Assembly (NCBI GenBank): GCA_030386295.1
Contig: JANQAO010000005.1
Span: forward strand, 1 to 52,627
Direction of reading: 5' to 3'
Length of the DNA: 52,627 bases
Source of the DNA: Candidatus Persebacteraceae bacterium Df01
GTDB taxonomy: Bacteria; Pseudomonadota; Gammaproteobacteria; Tethybacterales; Persebacteraceae
In this document: positions 16,580 through 25,457 of the stretch, piece by piece
Layout: each line of letters starts with the position of its first letter
Numbering within the stretch: position 1 is the first letter of the stretch
Made by a program: the position numbers and the translations under genes
The notes under the pieces: model-generated
What the model was told of the DNA's origin: nothing
The model's input: the letters and a program-made list of their open reading frames with translations, nothing else
Databases searched by the model: none

Positions 16580-18043
16580 TTAGTGTGCGAGTTTTCGCCA
16601 AATTGCTGCGGCAAGCCATCCTAATATTAATAATAGTACCGGCCAATCGCCAAATTGTACATAAGGTGTGGTGCCAGTTCTTTGCATTATTGTCGCATTG
16701 AGCGTTCCTTGTTTTTGTAGTGGTAGTGTGGCGGCAATATGTCCGTTGTGGTCAATAACGGCGGTAGAGCCGGTGTTAGTTGCGCGTGCCAACCAGCGAC
16801 CAAATTCCACCGCACGCGCCTGCGACAACTGTCGGTGTTGAGCGAGCATTGCCGAACCATCAAACCAGCCGTCGTTTGTAATATTAATTAAAAATCGCGC
16901 CTCCGGCAGTTGGTGGCGCCATTCATCACCAAAGGCGTCTTCGTAACAAATGGAAATGCCAGCGTGAGTATTAAGAAAAGATAAGGAGGATTTTTGGTTG
17001 CCTGCCTGTAAAGACATGTAAGGAATATCGGCGGCTAGTAATATGGGTGCTAACAAAGAAGCAAACGGTAAATATTCACCGTATGGTGTGAGGTGGCGTT
17101 TACGATAGTCATTGCCGATTCCGGTAGGTTCAATCGCTACGGCGGCGTTGTGCAGCCCACCGTCGTCTACAAACATGCCGGACAGCACCACGCCGTTTCG
17201 CGTTGCCGCGATTTGCCGTAACGCTTCCAAATAATCTACTGGAATATCGCGTTGCCGCATCGGAATGGCGGTTTCTGGAAGTATAACGAGTTGTCCATCC
17301 GATTCCTTAGCCAAACGCAAATAATCCATCATGGCACGCTTTATTTCACCGTCCCGCCATTTCAATGTTTGCGCTACATTACCCTGCAATAAAGAAATGC
17401 GTATTTCGCCTGCCGGTTGTGTCCATTTTATGGATCTGGAAAATTGCCCGCCACCAAAGATGACGATAATAATAAATATTGTTGCTATTTGATGGCGGCG
17501 TAATAGCGTCGGTAGTGTTGCTAGCAATGCGGCGGTGAGCGTTAGTAGTACGTTGACGCCATTTATGCCTATGACAGGCAACCAGCCGGTTAGCGGGCTA
17601 ATCGGAACTTGGGAATAACCGATTGCCAGCCACGGGAAACCGGTGAATAGCTGTCCGCGTAGCCACTCACCTAGTCCCCAGCAGGTAGACAATGTAAGCG
17701 CGCCTATCATGCCACCTGTACCGATGCGTCGCGCCGCATAAACCGCCGTTGCCGGATACAGCGCGAGTGCCAGACAGAGCAATATCATTATTGCCGTCGC
17801 TGCTGGTAGTGGCAGCTGGATATAGCCGTTGAGCGCTTCAAAAATCCACGATAAGCCGGTGGCAAAAAAAGCAAAACCAAATGCTAATCCACTAACAGCG
17901 GCGGCATATGCAGAGTTACTTTTTTTTACTAGATAAAACAATGTACCCAGCGCTGGCGGCATTAGCCACCAATGCATGTTTGGTGCAAAAGAAAACGCAC
18001 CAGCAATGCCGGCGGTAGCGGCTGTTGCTATTTTGACCAGCAA
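16580..18043 (-). CDS. lnt: Apolipoprotein N-acyltransferase
   Basis: Adds the third acyl chain to the N-terminal cysteine of lipoproteins at the periplasmic face of the inner membrane. Several N-terminal membrane helices (residues 1-200) precede a nitrilase-fold domain. The catalytic triad is visible as Glu257 (LPETAIP), Lys315 (YRKRHLTPYGEYLPF) and Cys366 (SICYEDAFG). A last membrane helix lies near the C-terminus. Length of 487 is slightly short of the usual ~510. The start is a TTG three bases after the corC stop, without a Shine-Dalgarno sequence, so translation is probably coupled to corC. It ends a leftward miaB-phoH-ybeY-corC-lnt cluster, which is common in beta- and gammaproteobacteria. 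Confidence 0.95.
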   Translation of the reverse strand: MLVKIATAATAGIAGAFSFAPNMHWWLMPPALGTLFYLVKKSNSAYAAAVSGLAFGFAFFATGLSWIFEALNGYIQLPLPAATAIMILLCLALALYPATAVYAARRIGTGGMIGALTLSTCWGLGEWLRGQLFTGFPWLAIGYSQVPISPLTGWLPVIGINGVNVLLTLTAALLATLPTLLRRHQIATIFIIIVIFGGGQFSRSIKWTQPAGEIRISLLQGNVAQTLKWRDGEIKRAMMDYLRLAKESDGQLVILPETAIPMRQRDIPVDYLEALRQIAATRNGVVLSGMFVDDGGLHNAAVAIEPTGIGNDYRKRHLTPYGEYLPFASLLAPILLAADIPYMSLQAGNQKSSLSFLNTHAGISICYEDAFGDEWRHQLPEARFLINITNDGWFDGSAMLAQHRQLSQARAVEFGRWLARATNTGSTAVIDHNGHIAATLPLQKQGTLNATIMQRTGTTPYVQFGDWPVLLLILGWLAAAIWRKLAH

Positions 18044-18046
18044 GGC

Positions 18047-18877
18047 TTATTCGTTGCGCACGTCGGCGGAGATGACTTTGAGTGTATAAATACGGCGGTC
18101 GTCAGCTTCTATTACTTCAAACAGCCAGCCGTGTGTGGTATGGCGATATCCTGCTGCTGGTAAGTGTCCTAACTCGGCGGCTAGCCAGCCGGCGATTGTG
18201 TCGGCACCGTCTTCGGGAAAATCTGCATTTAGTTGCGCATTAAATTCTTCTACTGACATGGCGCCTTTAATAATTATGGCGCCGTCGGGAGTGGAAGTTG
18301 CCGGCTCGTCATCTTCATCATCAAATTCGTCTTGAATTTCACCGACAATTTTTTCTAATACATCTTCAATGGTGACAATACCCGCCGGCAATTCATGTTC
18401 GTCAATGGCTACCACCATGTGTAATTGTCGTTTCAAAAATACTTCTAAGAGTGTGTCTAGACGTCGGCTGACAGACTCAAATACCGGTTTGCGCATGGTA
18501 CGACGCAAAGAAAAATTTTCAGGTGCGCCGATATAACGAATTAAATCTTTGGCTAGAAAAATGCCGCATACATGATCGCCGTCATTTTCAAATACTGGGT
18601 AGCGTGAGTGTGCGTTTTTGCGCACTACATCTACCGCCCGTTCGTAAGTGTCATTAACCGACAGACCAACGATATCGTTTTTGGCAATCATTACGTCGCG
18701 AATTTCCCATTTGTCCATGGAGAGTACGCCCTCTATCATTTCCATTTCGCGTTCGTCAAAAAAATTGTTGGTGTGTTGCAAATTACGCAGATGTTCCAAT
18801 AGTGCCTGCTTACTTTCGAGATTGGTACCAAACAGCCGTAGTAGCTGCTTTCGCCAAACTGGGGCGTTTTCGTTCAT
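18047..18877 (-). CDS. corC: CBS-domain protein of the CorC/HlyC family
   Basis: Cytoplasmic protein associated with Mg/Co efflux and, by conserved linkage with lnt and ybeY, with envelope or ribosome functions. Two CBS domains (roughly residues 60-185) contain RDVMIAKNDIVGL and VVAIDEHELPAGIVTIEDVL with EIVGEIQDEFD, and the C-terminal CorC_HlyC domain follows a short acidic linker. 276 residues is the normal length. The gene starts 4 bases inside the end of ybeY (ATGA-like overlap) and no Shine-Dalgarno is apparent. A role in magnesium homeostasis is family knowledge only. Confidence 0.92.
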   Translation of the reverse strand: MNENAPVWRKQLLRLFGTNLESKQALLEHLRNLQHTNNFFDEREMEMIEGVLSMDKWEIRDVMIAKNDIVGLSVNDTYERAVDVVRKNAHSRYPVFENDGDHVCGIFLAKDLIRYIGAPENFSLRRTMRKPVFESVSRRLDTLLEVFLKRQLHMVVAIDEHELPAGIVTIEDVLEKIVGEIQDEFDDEDDEPATSTPDGAIIIKGAMSVEEFNAQLNADFPEDGADTIAGWLAAELGHLPAAGYRHTTHGWLFEVIEADDRRIYTLKVISADVRNE

Positions 18878-19323
18878 GGCAATAGATAGGGGTCGGCGAT
18901 GTTAAAGCGTTGTAAAATCGTTCGTTCAGCCGCTTCCATTTTTGCCGCTGTTGTCGCCGTGTCATGGCGGTAACCGGCTAAATGTAAAACACCGTGTACG
19001 ATAAGGTGGGCTAAATGATGCGCCGGCGGTTTTTGATATTGAACAGCATCACGCGTGGCGATTTGCGGACAAATCACAATGTCACCACGCACAATGTTGT
19101 CGGCAACGCTTGGATAGGCAAAAGATAGAATATTGGTAGCTCCCGTTTTGCCGCGTGTTTGATGATTGAGGGTAGCCATTTCTGTTTGTCTGACAAAGCG
19201 CACCACCACTTCGCCACCGTCGGGTAATGCGGCGCGTACGAGTGAACGCACGCGCGAGCGAGGTTGAGGCTCGCTGTCGTCGGCATACTGTACCGACACT
19301 GACAGGCTAGTTCCTTTCTTCAT
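18874..19323 (-). CDS. ybeY: Endoribonuclease YbeY, 16S rRNA maturation
   Basis: Zinc-dependent single-strand endoribonuclease needed for processing the 3' end of 16S rRNA and for ribosome quality control. The metal-binding signature HGVLHLAGYRHD with its three histidines is intact near residues 109-120, preceded by TNILSFAYP. Length (149 residues) fits. The start overlaps the end of phoH by 17 bases, and the 3' end overlaps corC by four bases, so the block is tightly coupled. No unusual features. Confidence 0.94.
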   Translation of the reverse strand: MKKGTSLSVSVQYADDSEPQPRSRVRSLVRAALPDGGEVVVRFVRQTEMATLNHQTRGKTGATNILSFAYPSVADNIVRGDIVICPQIATRDAVQYQKPPAHHLAHLIVHGVLHLAGYRHDTATTAAKMEAAERTILQRFNIADPYLLP

Positions 19324-20230
19324 AAGCGCGTAGAATTTTTCGCACTAACGGATGTCGCACTACATCTGATTCTTCAAAACGGTGCATGGCGATACCCGAA
19401 ATATTATTTAATCGCTTCATGGCATCGGCTAACCCGCTACCGCAGCCCGTTGGCAAATCACTTTGGGAAATGTCGCCGGTAATCACCATGCGACCGTTAT
19501 TTCCTAAACGGGTGAGTGCCATTTTGAGCTGGGCTGCAGTGGTATTTTGTGCTTCGTCTAAAATAATGATAGCGTTGTCAATAGTGAGACCGCGCATAAA
19601 TGCCAGCGGGATAATTTCAATGCGCCCACGCGCTATGTGTCGTTCGGTTTCCTGATAGCCTAGTAAGCAGTGCAAAATATCAATGAGCGGGCGCAGATAA
19701 GGATTAACTTTTTGTTCCATGTCACCGGGTAAAAAGCCGATGCGCTCGCCCCCGGCTTCAACCGCTGGGCGGGTGAGCACCAGTTTGGTGTCTGGGGTGT
19801 CAGATAGCCGCTGCAATGCCGCTGCAACGGCGACATGCGTTTTTCCTGTACCGGCAGGACCAGCGCATAGTGTCACGTTGTGATTCAATATTTTGTCCAT
19901 AAATACGGCTTGGCTCGCCGTTTTTGGTGCTAGTCGCCGAGTACTTTTTTTGAAAGTAGGAGTAGTGGGCACAAGTCCGTTTTCTTGCGCCATATGAATC
20001 TGTACGTCAACTAAGTCAAGATGGCGTTCGGCTTGTGTGTACAACTGTTGCAGGGTATCGGCAGCTTGCTGCGCTGATTTTCCACGAACGTTAAATTGTT
20101 CACCACGTCGCCGAATTGCCACTTCAAAGGCGCGCGCGATGTGTTCTATGTTGCCGTCCATGACGCCGCATAAGTTGGTTAGCCGTCTATTATCGGCGGG
20201 CGAAAAAGAAATATTAACTGTTTCGCTCAT
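19307..20230 (-). CDS. phoH: PhoH-family ATPase
   Basis: Cytoplasmic P-loop ATPase, PhoH/YbeZ type, probably acting with YbeY on RNA. An N-terminal KH-like segment is followed by Walker A GPAGTGKTHVAV near residue 140, Walker B IIILDEAQNTT and a sensor motif MVITGDISQSDLP. At 307 residues it is a little short of the usual 330-350. The ATG shares its last base region with the miaB stop (TAATG), which indicates coupled translation. Neighbouring ybeY supports the ribosome-linked role. Confidence 0.93.
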   Translation of the reverse strand: MSETVNISFSPADNRRLTNLCGVMDGNIEHIARAFEVAIRRRGEQFNVRGKSAQQAADTLQQLYTQAERHLDLVDVQIHMAQENGLVPTTPTFKKSTRRLAPKTASQAVFMDKILNHNVTLCAGPAGTGKTHVAVAAALQRLSDTPDTKLVLTRPAVEAGGERIGFLPGDMEQKVNPYLRPLIDILHCLLGYQETERHIARGRIEIIPLAFMRGLTIDNAIIILDEAQNTTAAQLKMALTRLGNNGRMVITGDISQSDLPTGCGSGLADAMKRLNNISGIAMHRFEESDVVRHPLVRKILRAYEERN

Positions 20231-21558
20231 TAATTAGTTGTGGCAAGTTCTCCGCGCAGGGCGTGTGGCGTAGCTGCGGTAATGCGTACTGGTACAAACT
20301 GACCAACGCAGTCGGCGTCGGAAGTGAAATTAACCGTGCGATTATTGGCAGTGCGGCCTTGCATATCACCGTGGTGTTTTTTAGCAGAGCCTTCCACTAG
20401 TACAGTTTCTACGTTACCGACCATGGCGTCACTGATGCGCCGTCCGCTGGCTTCTAAAATCTCTTGCAGACGATGCAAGCGCGCTTTCTTTTCACTCATA
20501 GGAGTGTCATCGGTCATATTTGCCGCCAGCGTTCCTGGACGTGAGCTAAATATAAAACTGAAACTAAAATCAAAACCGATGTCTTCAACCAGCGCTATCG
20601 TTTTTTCAAAATCGGCGGCGGTTTCACCCGGGAAACCGACAATAAAATCGCTAGAGATGGCGATGTTGGGTCGTACCTGACGTACCTTGCGGATGATGCT
20701 TTTATATTCTAGAGCCGTGTAGCCGCGTTTCATCGCTGCCAGTATGCGATCAGAACCGGATTGCACGGGTAAATGTAAATAATTGGGAAGCTTGTCTAAG
20801 TGAGCAAAGGCGTCAATCAGGCGGTCGGAAAATTCTACTGGGTGCGAGGTGGTAAAGCGCACCCGTTCAATGCCATCAATTGCAGCAACGCACTCCAGCA
20901 AAGCAGCAAAATCCACTATGCTGCCATCTTCGTCTGCTGCTCGGTAGGCGTTAACATTTTGCCCTAGTAGGGTAACTTCTCGGACACCGGCAAGAGCCAA
21001 CAGAGATACTTCTTCTAATACCGAATCCAGCGGGCGGGAGACTTCTTCGCCGCGAGTGTATGGCACCACACAAAAAGTGCAATATTTACTACAACCTTCC
21101 ATGACAGAAACAAAGGCGGTTGGGCCATGGGCTTCCGGTGCTGGCAGGTTGTCAAATTTTTCAATTTCAGGGAAAGACACATCCACCTGCGCTTTACCAC
21201 TACGGCGACGTTCAGCGATGAGATGCGGTAGCCGATGAATGGTCTGTGGGCCAAATACCATGTCCACAAACGGTGCGCGCCGTACGATATTGTCACCTTC
21301 TTGGCTGGCGACACAACCGCCAACGCCGATGAGTAAATTCGGGTTTTTCTTTTTAAGTGCGGACACGCGTCCCAAGTCGGAAAACACCTTTTCTTGTGCT
21401 TTATCACGTACCGAGCAAGTATTAAACAAAATAATATCGGCTTCTTCTGCCGTTGCTACCGTTGCCTCTTTACCGCCTAGGGCGTCGGTCATGCGACTGG
21501 AATCGTATGCGTTCATCTGGCAGCCAAAAGTTCGGACAAAGATTTTTCCTGTTGACAT
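20230..21558 (-). CDS. miaB: tRNA-2-methylthio-N6-dimethylallyladenosine synthase
   Basis: Radical-SAM methylthiotransferase that converts i6A37 to ms2i6A37 in tRNAs reading UNN codons. Domains in order: an N-terminal MTTase domain starting [12 protein letters not shown] with three cluster cysteines (also FNTCSVR and GGCVAS), the radical-SAM core [15 protein letters not shown], and a C-terminal TRAM domain. I use the ATG giving [13 protein letters not shown] (442 residues); the frame extends ten codons upstream only to a TTG. No Shine-Dalgarno sequence is seen. First gene of the leftward miaB-phoH-ybeY-corC-lnt block. The gene encoding the i6A partner MiaA is not in the window. Confidence 0.95.
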   Translation of the reverse strand: MSTGKIFVRTFGCQMNAYDSSRMTDALGGKEATVATAEEADIILFNTCSVRDKAQEKVFSDLGRVSALKKKNPNLLIGVGGCVASQEGDNIVRRAPFVDMVFGPQTIHRLPHLIAERRRSGKAQVDVSFPEIEKFDNLPAPEAHGPTAFVSVMEGCSKYCTFCVVPYTRGEEVSRPLDSVLEEVSLLALAGVREVTLLGQNVNAYRAADEDGSIVDFAALLECVAAIDGIERVRFTTSHPVEFSDRLIDAFAHLDKLPNYLHLPVQSGSDRILAAMKRGYTALEYKSIIRKVRQVRPNIAISSDFIVGFPGETAADFEKTIALVEDIGFDFSFSFIFSSRPGTLAANMTDDTPMSEKKARLHRLQEILEASGRRISDAMVGNVETVLVEGSAKKHHGDMQGRTANNRTVNFTSDADCVGQFVPVRITAATPHALRGELATTN

Positions 21559-21629
21559 AGTTATAAATATACCAAATTCCGGCGACAATTGTGGTGTCGG
21601 TGTTTAGTCATTGTGTGTGGCGGAAGAAA

Positions 21630-22313
21630 TTAAGCAAAAAATTCTGGTACGACAATCGTGGCAGAACCATAATGAGCATGGTCAAAATAATCACTGCCGG
21701 CAGAGCGCTCCAAGTTTAGCTCTACGCATTCCGCGCCCGCCCGCCGTGCTAATTGCACAAATCCTGCCGCCGGATACACGTTTCCAGAGGTGCCGATGGA
21801 AACAAACAGTGCGCATTCCGCGAGTGCTGATTCTATGCGCGCCATATGATAAGGCATTTCACCAAACCATACGATGTCGGGGCGCAATCCGGAGCTGCGT
21901 TGACAGTTGAGACAAATGCTCGTTACATTTAAATCATCGGTAATTTCAAAGTGACTATCACAATGAAGGCAAAACATTTTGAGCAGTTCTCCGTGCATGT
22001 GTACCAGTTGACGACTTCCGGCACGTTCATGCAGGTCGTCTATATTTTGTGTGACCAACAGAAAATTGCCTTTGCAACGAGCTTCAAATTCAGCCAAAGC
22101 CGTATGGGCGGCGTTGGGTTTTACTTCAGTTAGTTTGCGTCGTCTATCGTTGTAAAACTGGTGCACTAAATTTGGCCCGCGTACAAAACCTTCGGGTGTG
22201 GCGATGTCCTCAATGTGGCACTCCTCCCACAAGCCGTCGCTGGCGCTAAAAGTACGCAAGCCAGACTCCGCCGAAATGCCAGCACCAGTGAGGACTACAG
22301 TGTTACGATTCAT
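21630..22313 (-). CDS. cobB: Sirtuin NAD-dependent deacylase
   Basis: NAD-dependent lysine deacylase. Rossmann motif [17 protein letters not shown], the [12 protein letters not shown] motif and the catalytic histidine in HMHGEL are intact. Two Cys pairs (CLHC and CLNC) bind the structural zinc. The segment FYNDRRRKL has the Tyr and Arg (Y..R) of class III sirtuins such as CobB and SIRT5, which remove succinyl as well as acetyl groups; that specificity is inferred from family knowledge. 227 residues is normal for the short bacterial form. It is separated from miaB by about 70 bases and from the next upstream gene by an AT-rich gap. Confidence 0.92.
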   Translation of the reverse strand: MNRNTVVLTGAGISAESGLRTFSASDGLWEECHIEDIATPEGFVRGPNLVHQFYNDRRRKLTEVKPNAAHTALAEFEARCKGNFLLVTQNIDDLHERAGSRQLVHMHGELLKMFCLHCDSHFEITDDLNVTSICLNCQRSSGLRPDIVWFGEMPYHMARIESALAECALFVSIGTSGNVYPAAGFVQLARRAGAECVELNLERSAGSDYFDHAHYGSATIVVPEFFA

Positions 22314-22509
22314 TGTATGCCGAATATTAATATCATTTTATTATGAAAAAAAGTAATAGTTAAAAATAATTAATTTGAACAAAAAATTAAAGGAATAAAT
22401 AAGAAATCGCTAACATAAAAAACAAGAAAAAACAAAGGAAAACTTAACAAAAATAATTGAGTATTTGTGAAAGGTAAAAAAACGGTTGTTTATTAATTTG
22501 TGAAGGTTG
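22314..22509. other. Very AT-rich, A/T strand-biased spacer
   Basis: This 196-base gap between cobB and the LysE-type gene has few G or C bases, and on the plus strand A strongly exceeds T in its central part. No ORF or paired hairpin is recognised. It must hold the cobB promoter; several weak -10-like hexamers are present but none is convincing. Confidence 0.6.
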
Positions 22510-23124
22510 CTACAATAAAAAAATCGGAACGATTGATAGTGCTAATAATAGGCCCATCACGCCATTGAAAATAGCAAGTGCTTTTGCTGTTTTGAGTAAG
22601 CGGCCAATGCCAGCACCGAATAACGTCCACGTTAGGGTGGCACTTATGCTAACGAGAGTGGTGATAAACATTAAATAGGTAATGTCCGCAAACAATGCCG
22701 GTGCAGGGCGGGTGTAAGTGGCAATAAGGCTGAAGGCAATGGCTATCGCTTTGGGATTAATCCATTGAAAAAAGAAGGCCTGCCAAAAGCCCAGTAGTTG
22801 AGGTGCTGTTTTTTTAATTGGAGCACGGGCACGGGCGATTTTCCACGCTAGATGTAACAAAAATAATGCTCCGATGATTTTAATAACCAAATGCAAGGAA
22901 GGATGTGCAATTAGCACTCCGCCGAGACCAAATCCTACTGCCGCTAGCATGAATGGGAACCCGACAGTTACTCCCCAAGCAAACGGTAAGGTGCGAAAGA
23001 CGCCCACCGAGGCACTAGAAACCATGCAGATTGTATTGTTTGGACCAGGAGTGAAGCCGGCGACAGATGCAGCAATGAAAGCAAAAGTGAGTAAATTCCA
23101 ATCTGGCGGCACCAATATCGGCAC
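22510..23124 (-). CDS. LysE/RhtB-family amino acid exporter
   Basis: Inner-membrane efflux protein with six predicted helices. The family signature GFTPGPNNTICM is at residues about 23-34, and FFFQWINPKAIAIAF marks the fourth helix. Length of 204 residues is typical of the RhtB/LeuE branch. The start used is a GTG that follows the stop of the gamma-glutamyltransferase fragment almost directly, suggesting coupled translation. The exported substrate (an amino acid or derivative) cannot be told from the sequence. It forms the last gene of a leftward EamA-ggt'-LysE string. Confidence 0.88.
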   Translation of the reverse strand: MPILVPPDWNLLTFAFIAASVAGFTPGPNNTICMVSSASVGVFRTLPFAWGVTVGFPFMLAAVGFGLGGVLIAHPSLHLVIKIIGALFLLHLAWKIARARAPIKKTAPQLLGFWQAFFFQWINPKAIAIAFSLIATYTRPAPALFADITYLMFITTLVSISATLTWTLFGAGIGRLLKTAKALAIFNGVMGLLLALSIVPIFLL

Positions 23125-23125
23125 T

Positions 23126-23488
23126 TTAATATCCCGCTATACCGTTTTTGCGGCAGTCGGAAGCAACGACCAGCAAGCTGCCGGCTTGACGTACCTGTTG
23201 TAATGATAATCGGTGCGGTGTCCAGTTGCTGCCGTTTAGTGCTACGGAGGTGGGTTTTGGTGTTTTGGCCAAGGAAAAGCAATCGCCGTTAATGCCGGTC
23301 ATGTATGGCTCAACTACGCATTGCACAGCACCGACTGTAATAGCGGCATCAGCTGCGCTCCTGCCGCTTTGTAAAATATTGATGGCTTCCATTGTTGCCA
23401 GCGGATGGGATGTTGCACAGGCATCGTTACGGGCGTGCACGGGTGAGAAAAATGGTCGTTCCCCACCGATGTTAATAGCGGTGCTCAT
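23126..23488 (-). pseudogene. Gamma-glutamyltransferase, N-terminal fragment
   Basis: The 120-residue ORF matches only the beginning of gamma-glutamyltransferase, an enzyme of about 530 residues. HPLATMEAINIL, GRSAADAAITVGAVQCVVEPYMTGINGDCF and VALNGSNWTP correspond to the conserved early part of the large subunit. The central region, the autoprocessing Thr and the whole small subunit are absent. After about residue 100 the similarity is lost (tail CRKNGIAGY, then stop). The ATG overlaps the stop of the EamA gene in an ATGA, so the remnant retains an operon-like position. It is best read as a deletion remnant; a functional short protein cannot be excluded. Confidence 0.75.
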
Positions 23489-24345
23489 TTCGCTTTGTCA
23501 GTTGCTTTGAGTGTGGCGATAAAGTGCGCAAGTAGTACAGCGATAATAAAGACTCCGGCTGTTGTAGTAGTTGCTGGTGGTTTTTCTCCGAGAGCCAGCC
23601 ATACCCATAACGGAGCCAGCGCGGTTTCTAATAAAAATAATAAATTGATTTCCGGTGGTGATAAGCGGCGTGATGCAGCAATGATGAGCATAAAAGATAC
23701 GGGTATAGTAAAACCTCCGTCCACTGCCAAAATAATAAAATCACGGGAAGATAGCTCCCAGTTAGCAAAAGGAGCGGTAATAATAGCCGAAAGGATGGCG
23801 CCGAAAAACAGTCCGGGAAACATCATGGTGTGTGGATGGCGGCGGATGACAATGGCACAACCAGCCAATGACAATGCAACTCCCAGTGCTAGGATATCGC
23901 CGAGTAATCCGCCGCTTTTTGTTTGTGGAATAAAAATAACGGCGATGCCAACAGTGGTGGCAATGCACGCCAACCAAGTACGCCGTGCTACTGGCTCATG
24001 TAAAAAAATGCGGGCGCCGATAGCTGCAAAAAGTGGTGCGATTGTCATAATAACGAGTGTATTGGCCACGTGTGTATGGCGGATGGACATCGGAAAAGCA
24101 AACATGCCGATAGCATAAATGACGCTGTACAGTAGCACGGGGCTCCACTGAAATCCTGCACGCAAAGAGGGAAAAAAAAGCAGTAACGCACCGATACTGA
24201 TTGCCATAAAAGCAGAACGACCGGTAGTGAGAGTTAAATCTTCACCATCAAATAGCCGTAGCAAAAGTGCATCTGGTGACAATATTAATATGCCAGCAAC
24301 GCCTATAAATAACCCGATGCGAGTATCGGATGTTTGTTTTTTCAT
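23485..24345 (-). CDS. EamA/DMT-family transporter
   Basis: Inner-membrane permease of the drug/metabolite transporter superfamily. About ten hydrophobic helices arranged as two EamA repeats are visible; the first ends ...IGARIFLHEPVARRTW and the second ...LLETALAPLWVWLALGEKP, the two conserved helix-4/5 junctions. 286 residues is typical. The start is an ATG without a Shine-Dalgarno sequence. It heads the short leftward string with the ggt fragment and the LysE-type exporter, so the group may have handled peptides or amino acids, but the substrate is unknown. Confidence 0.87.
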   Translation of the reverse strand: MKKQTSDTRIGLFIGVAGILILSPDALLLRLFDGEDLTLTTGRSAFMAISIGALLLFFPSLRAGFQWSPVLLYSVIYAIGMFAFPMSIRHTHVANTLVIMTIAPLFAAIGARIFLHEPVARRTWLACIATTVGIAVIFIPQTKSGGLLGDILALGVALSLAGCAIVIRRHPHTMMFPGLFFGAILSAIITAPFANWELSSRDFIILAVDGGFTIPVSFMLIIAASRRLSPPEINLLFLLETALAPLWVWLALGEKPPATTTTAGVFIIAVLLAHFIATLKATDKAK

Positions 24346-24397
24346 GGTGATACTTTAATGGAAATGGTGCAGCGGGTTAAGTTGCCGCTTATTAGCT

Positions 24398-25450
24398 TTA
24401 ACTAGAAAAATCGTACATTCGTCCGCGATTTAAAATATCATGTGGGTCAAATGCCTTTTTGAGATTGCGGTGAATTTTGGCAATAGGTGGAGCTAACGGT
24501 GGAAAACGTTCGGTTGTCTCTGATTGGGTGGTGCGAAATAATGTTGCCGAACCGCCGGCCTTTGCTGCCGCTTCCTGCGCTGATTTTGCGCTTCCTCGTT
24601 GCCAACGCACTGCACCGTGCCACTCAATTAATTCATCGCCTGCTGCAACCGGCATCGTTGCGGGCACCATGGTTCGCCACAAATTGTTATTGCCAACAAA
24701 AAATGGATGTGTCTGTTCGCGTACTGATTGCCAAAATGCGGTTGCTTTATCTTCTATATCACCGCCAACCTCGGACACTGCACGCTGTACCGCCTCAGTG
24801 CCGCCGGCAAAGCGGCGCCACAACAAGTTATCGTGCCAGACACTGGCGGTAATAGGTGAACCCTGCGCAAGTAGACGGTTGGTACTGTCAATGGCTATCA
24901 TTTCATCGCATTCCATCACCGTGGTTAATTCTGCTTCCGGTTTCGGCGTTACTCTAAAAGTCACATCGGTGATGATGCCGAGCGTCCCTAAGGAGCCTGC
25001 CATCAATCGTGAAACGTCAAATCCGGCGACATTTTTTAGAACGGTACCACCAAATCGCAAAACTTCTCCCGCACCATTAATCATACCGACACCCAGTACA
25101 TGGTCGCGTAATGCTCCGGCAGCTGGGCGTCGAGGGCCAGAAAAACCGCACGCCAACGTGCCTCCTATTGTTGCCGTTTCACCAAAATGCGGTGGTTCAA
25201 AAGCCAGCATCTGCTGATTTTCGGCGAGTAACGTTTCTATTTCTGCCAGCGGCGTTGCAGCACCAGCGGTGATATATAGCTCGCTAGCTTCGTAGGAACT
25301 TACGCCCGATAGCGACGATATGTCCAGCGTTTCACCCATTGCGGGGTTGCCATAAAAATCTTTGCTACCGCCGCAGCGCAAAGACAATGGTTGCTTTGTA
25401 GAGGCAGCGGCGGTAACGCGTTCGGCAATGTGTGAAATGGTTTCTTTCAT
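24398..25450 (-). CDS. glcE: Glycolate oxidase, FAD-binding subunit GlcE
   Basis: Second subunit of glycolate dehydrogenase, which oxidises glycolate to glyoxylate. The FAD-binding (PCMH-type) domain shows LRCGGSKDF, ATIGGTLACGFSGPRRP, GALRDHVLGVGMINGAGE and GTLGIITDVTFRV. Residues near the C-terminus (IAKIHRNLKKAFDPHDILN) match the usual GlcE end. I chose the ATG giving MKETISHIAER (350 residues, the family length); the longer frame overlaps glcD and is unlike GlcE. It begins seven bases after the glcD stop, without a Shine-Dalgarno sequence. No glcF, encoding the iron-sulfur subunit, follows. Confidence 0.92.
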   Translation of the reverse strand: MKETISHIAERVTAAASTKQPLSLRCGGSKDFYGNPAMGETLDISSLSGVSSYEASELYITAGAATPLAEIETLLAENQQMLAFEPPHFGETATIGGTLACGFSGPRRPAAGALRDHVLGVGMINGAGEVLRFGGTVLKNVAGFDVSRLMAGSLGTLGIITDVTFRVTPKPEAELTTVMECDEMIAIDSTNRLLAQGSPITASVWHDNLLWRRFAGGTEAVQRAVSEVGGDIEDKATAFWQSVREQTHPFFVGNNNLWRTMVPATMPVAAGDELIEWHGAVRWQRGSAKSAQEAAAKAGGSATLFRTTQSETTERFPPLAPPIAKIHRNLKKAFDPHDILNRGRMYDFSS

Positions 25451-25457
25451 GGGTAAA

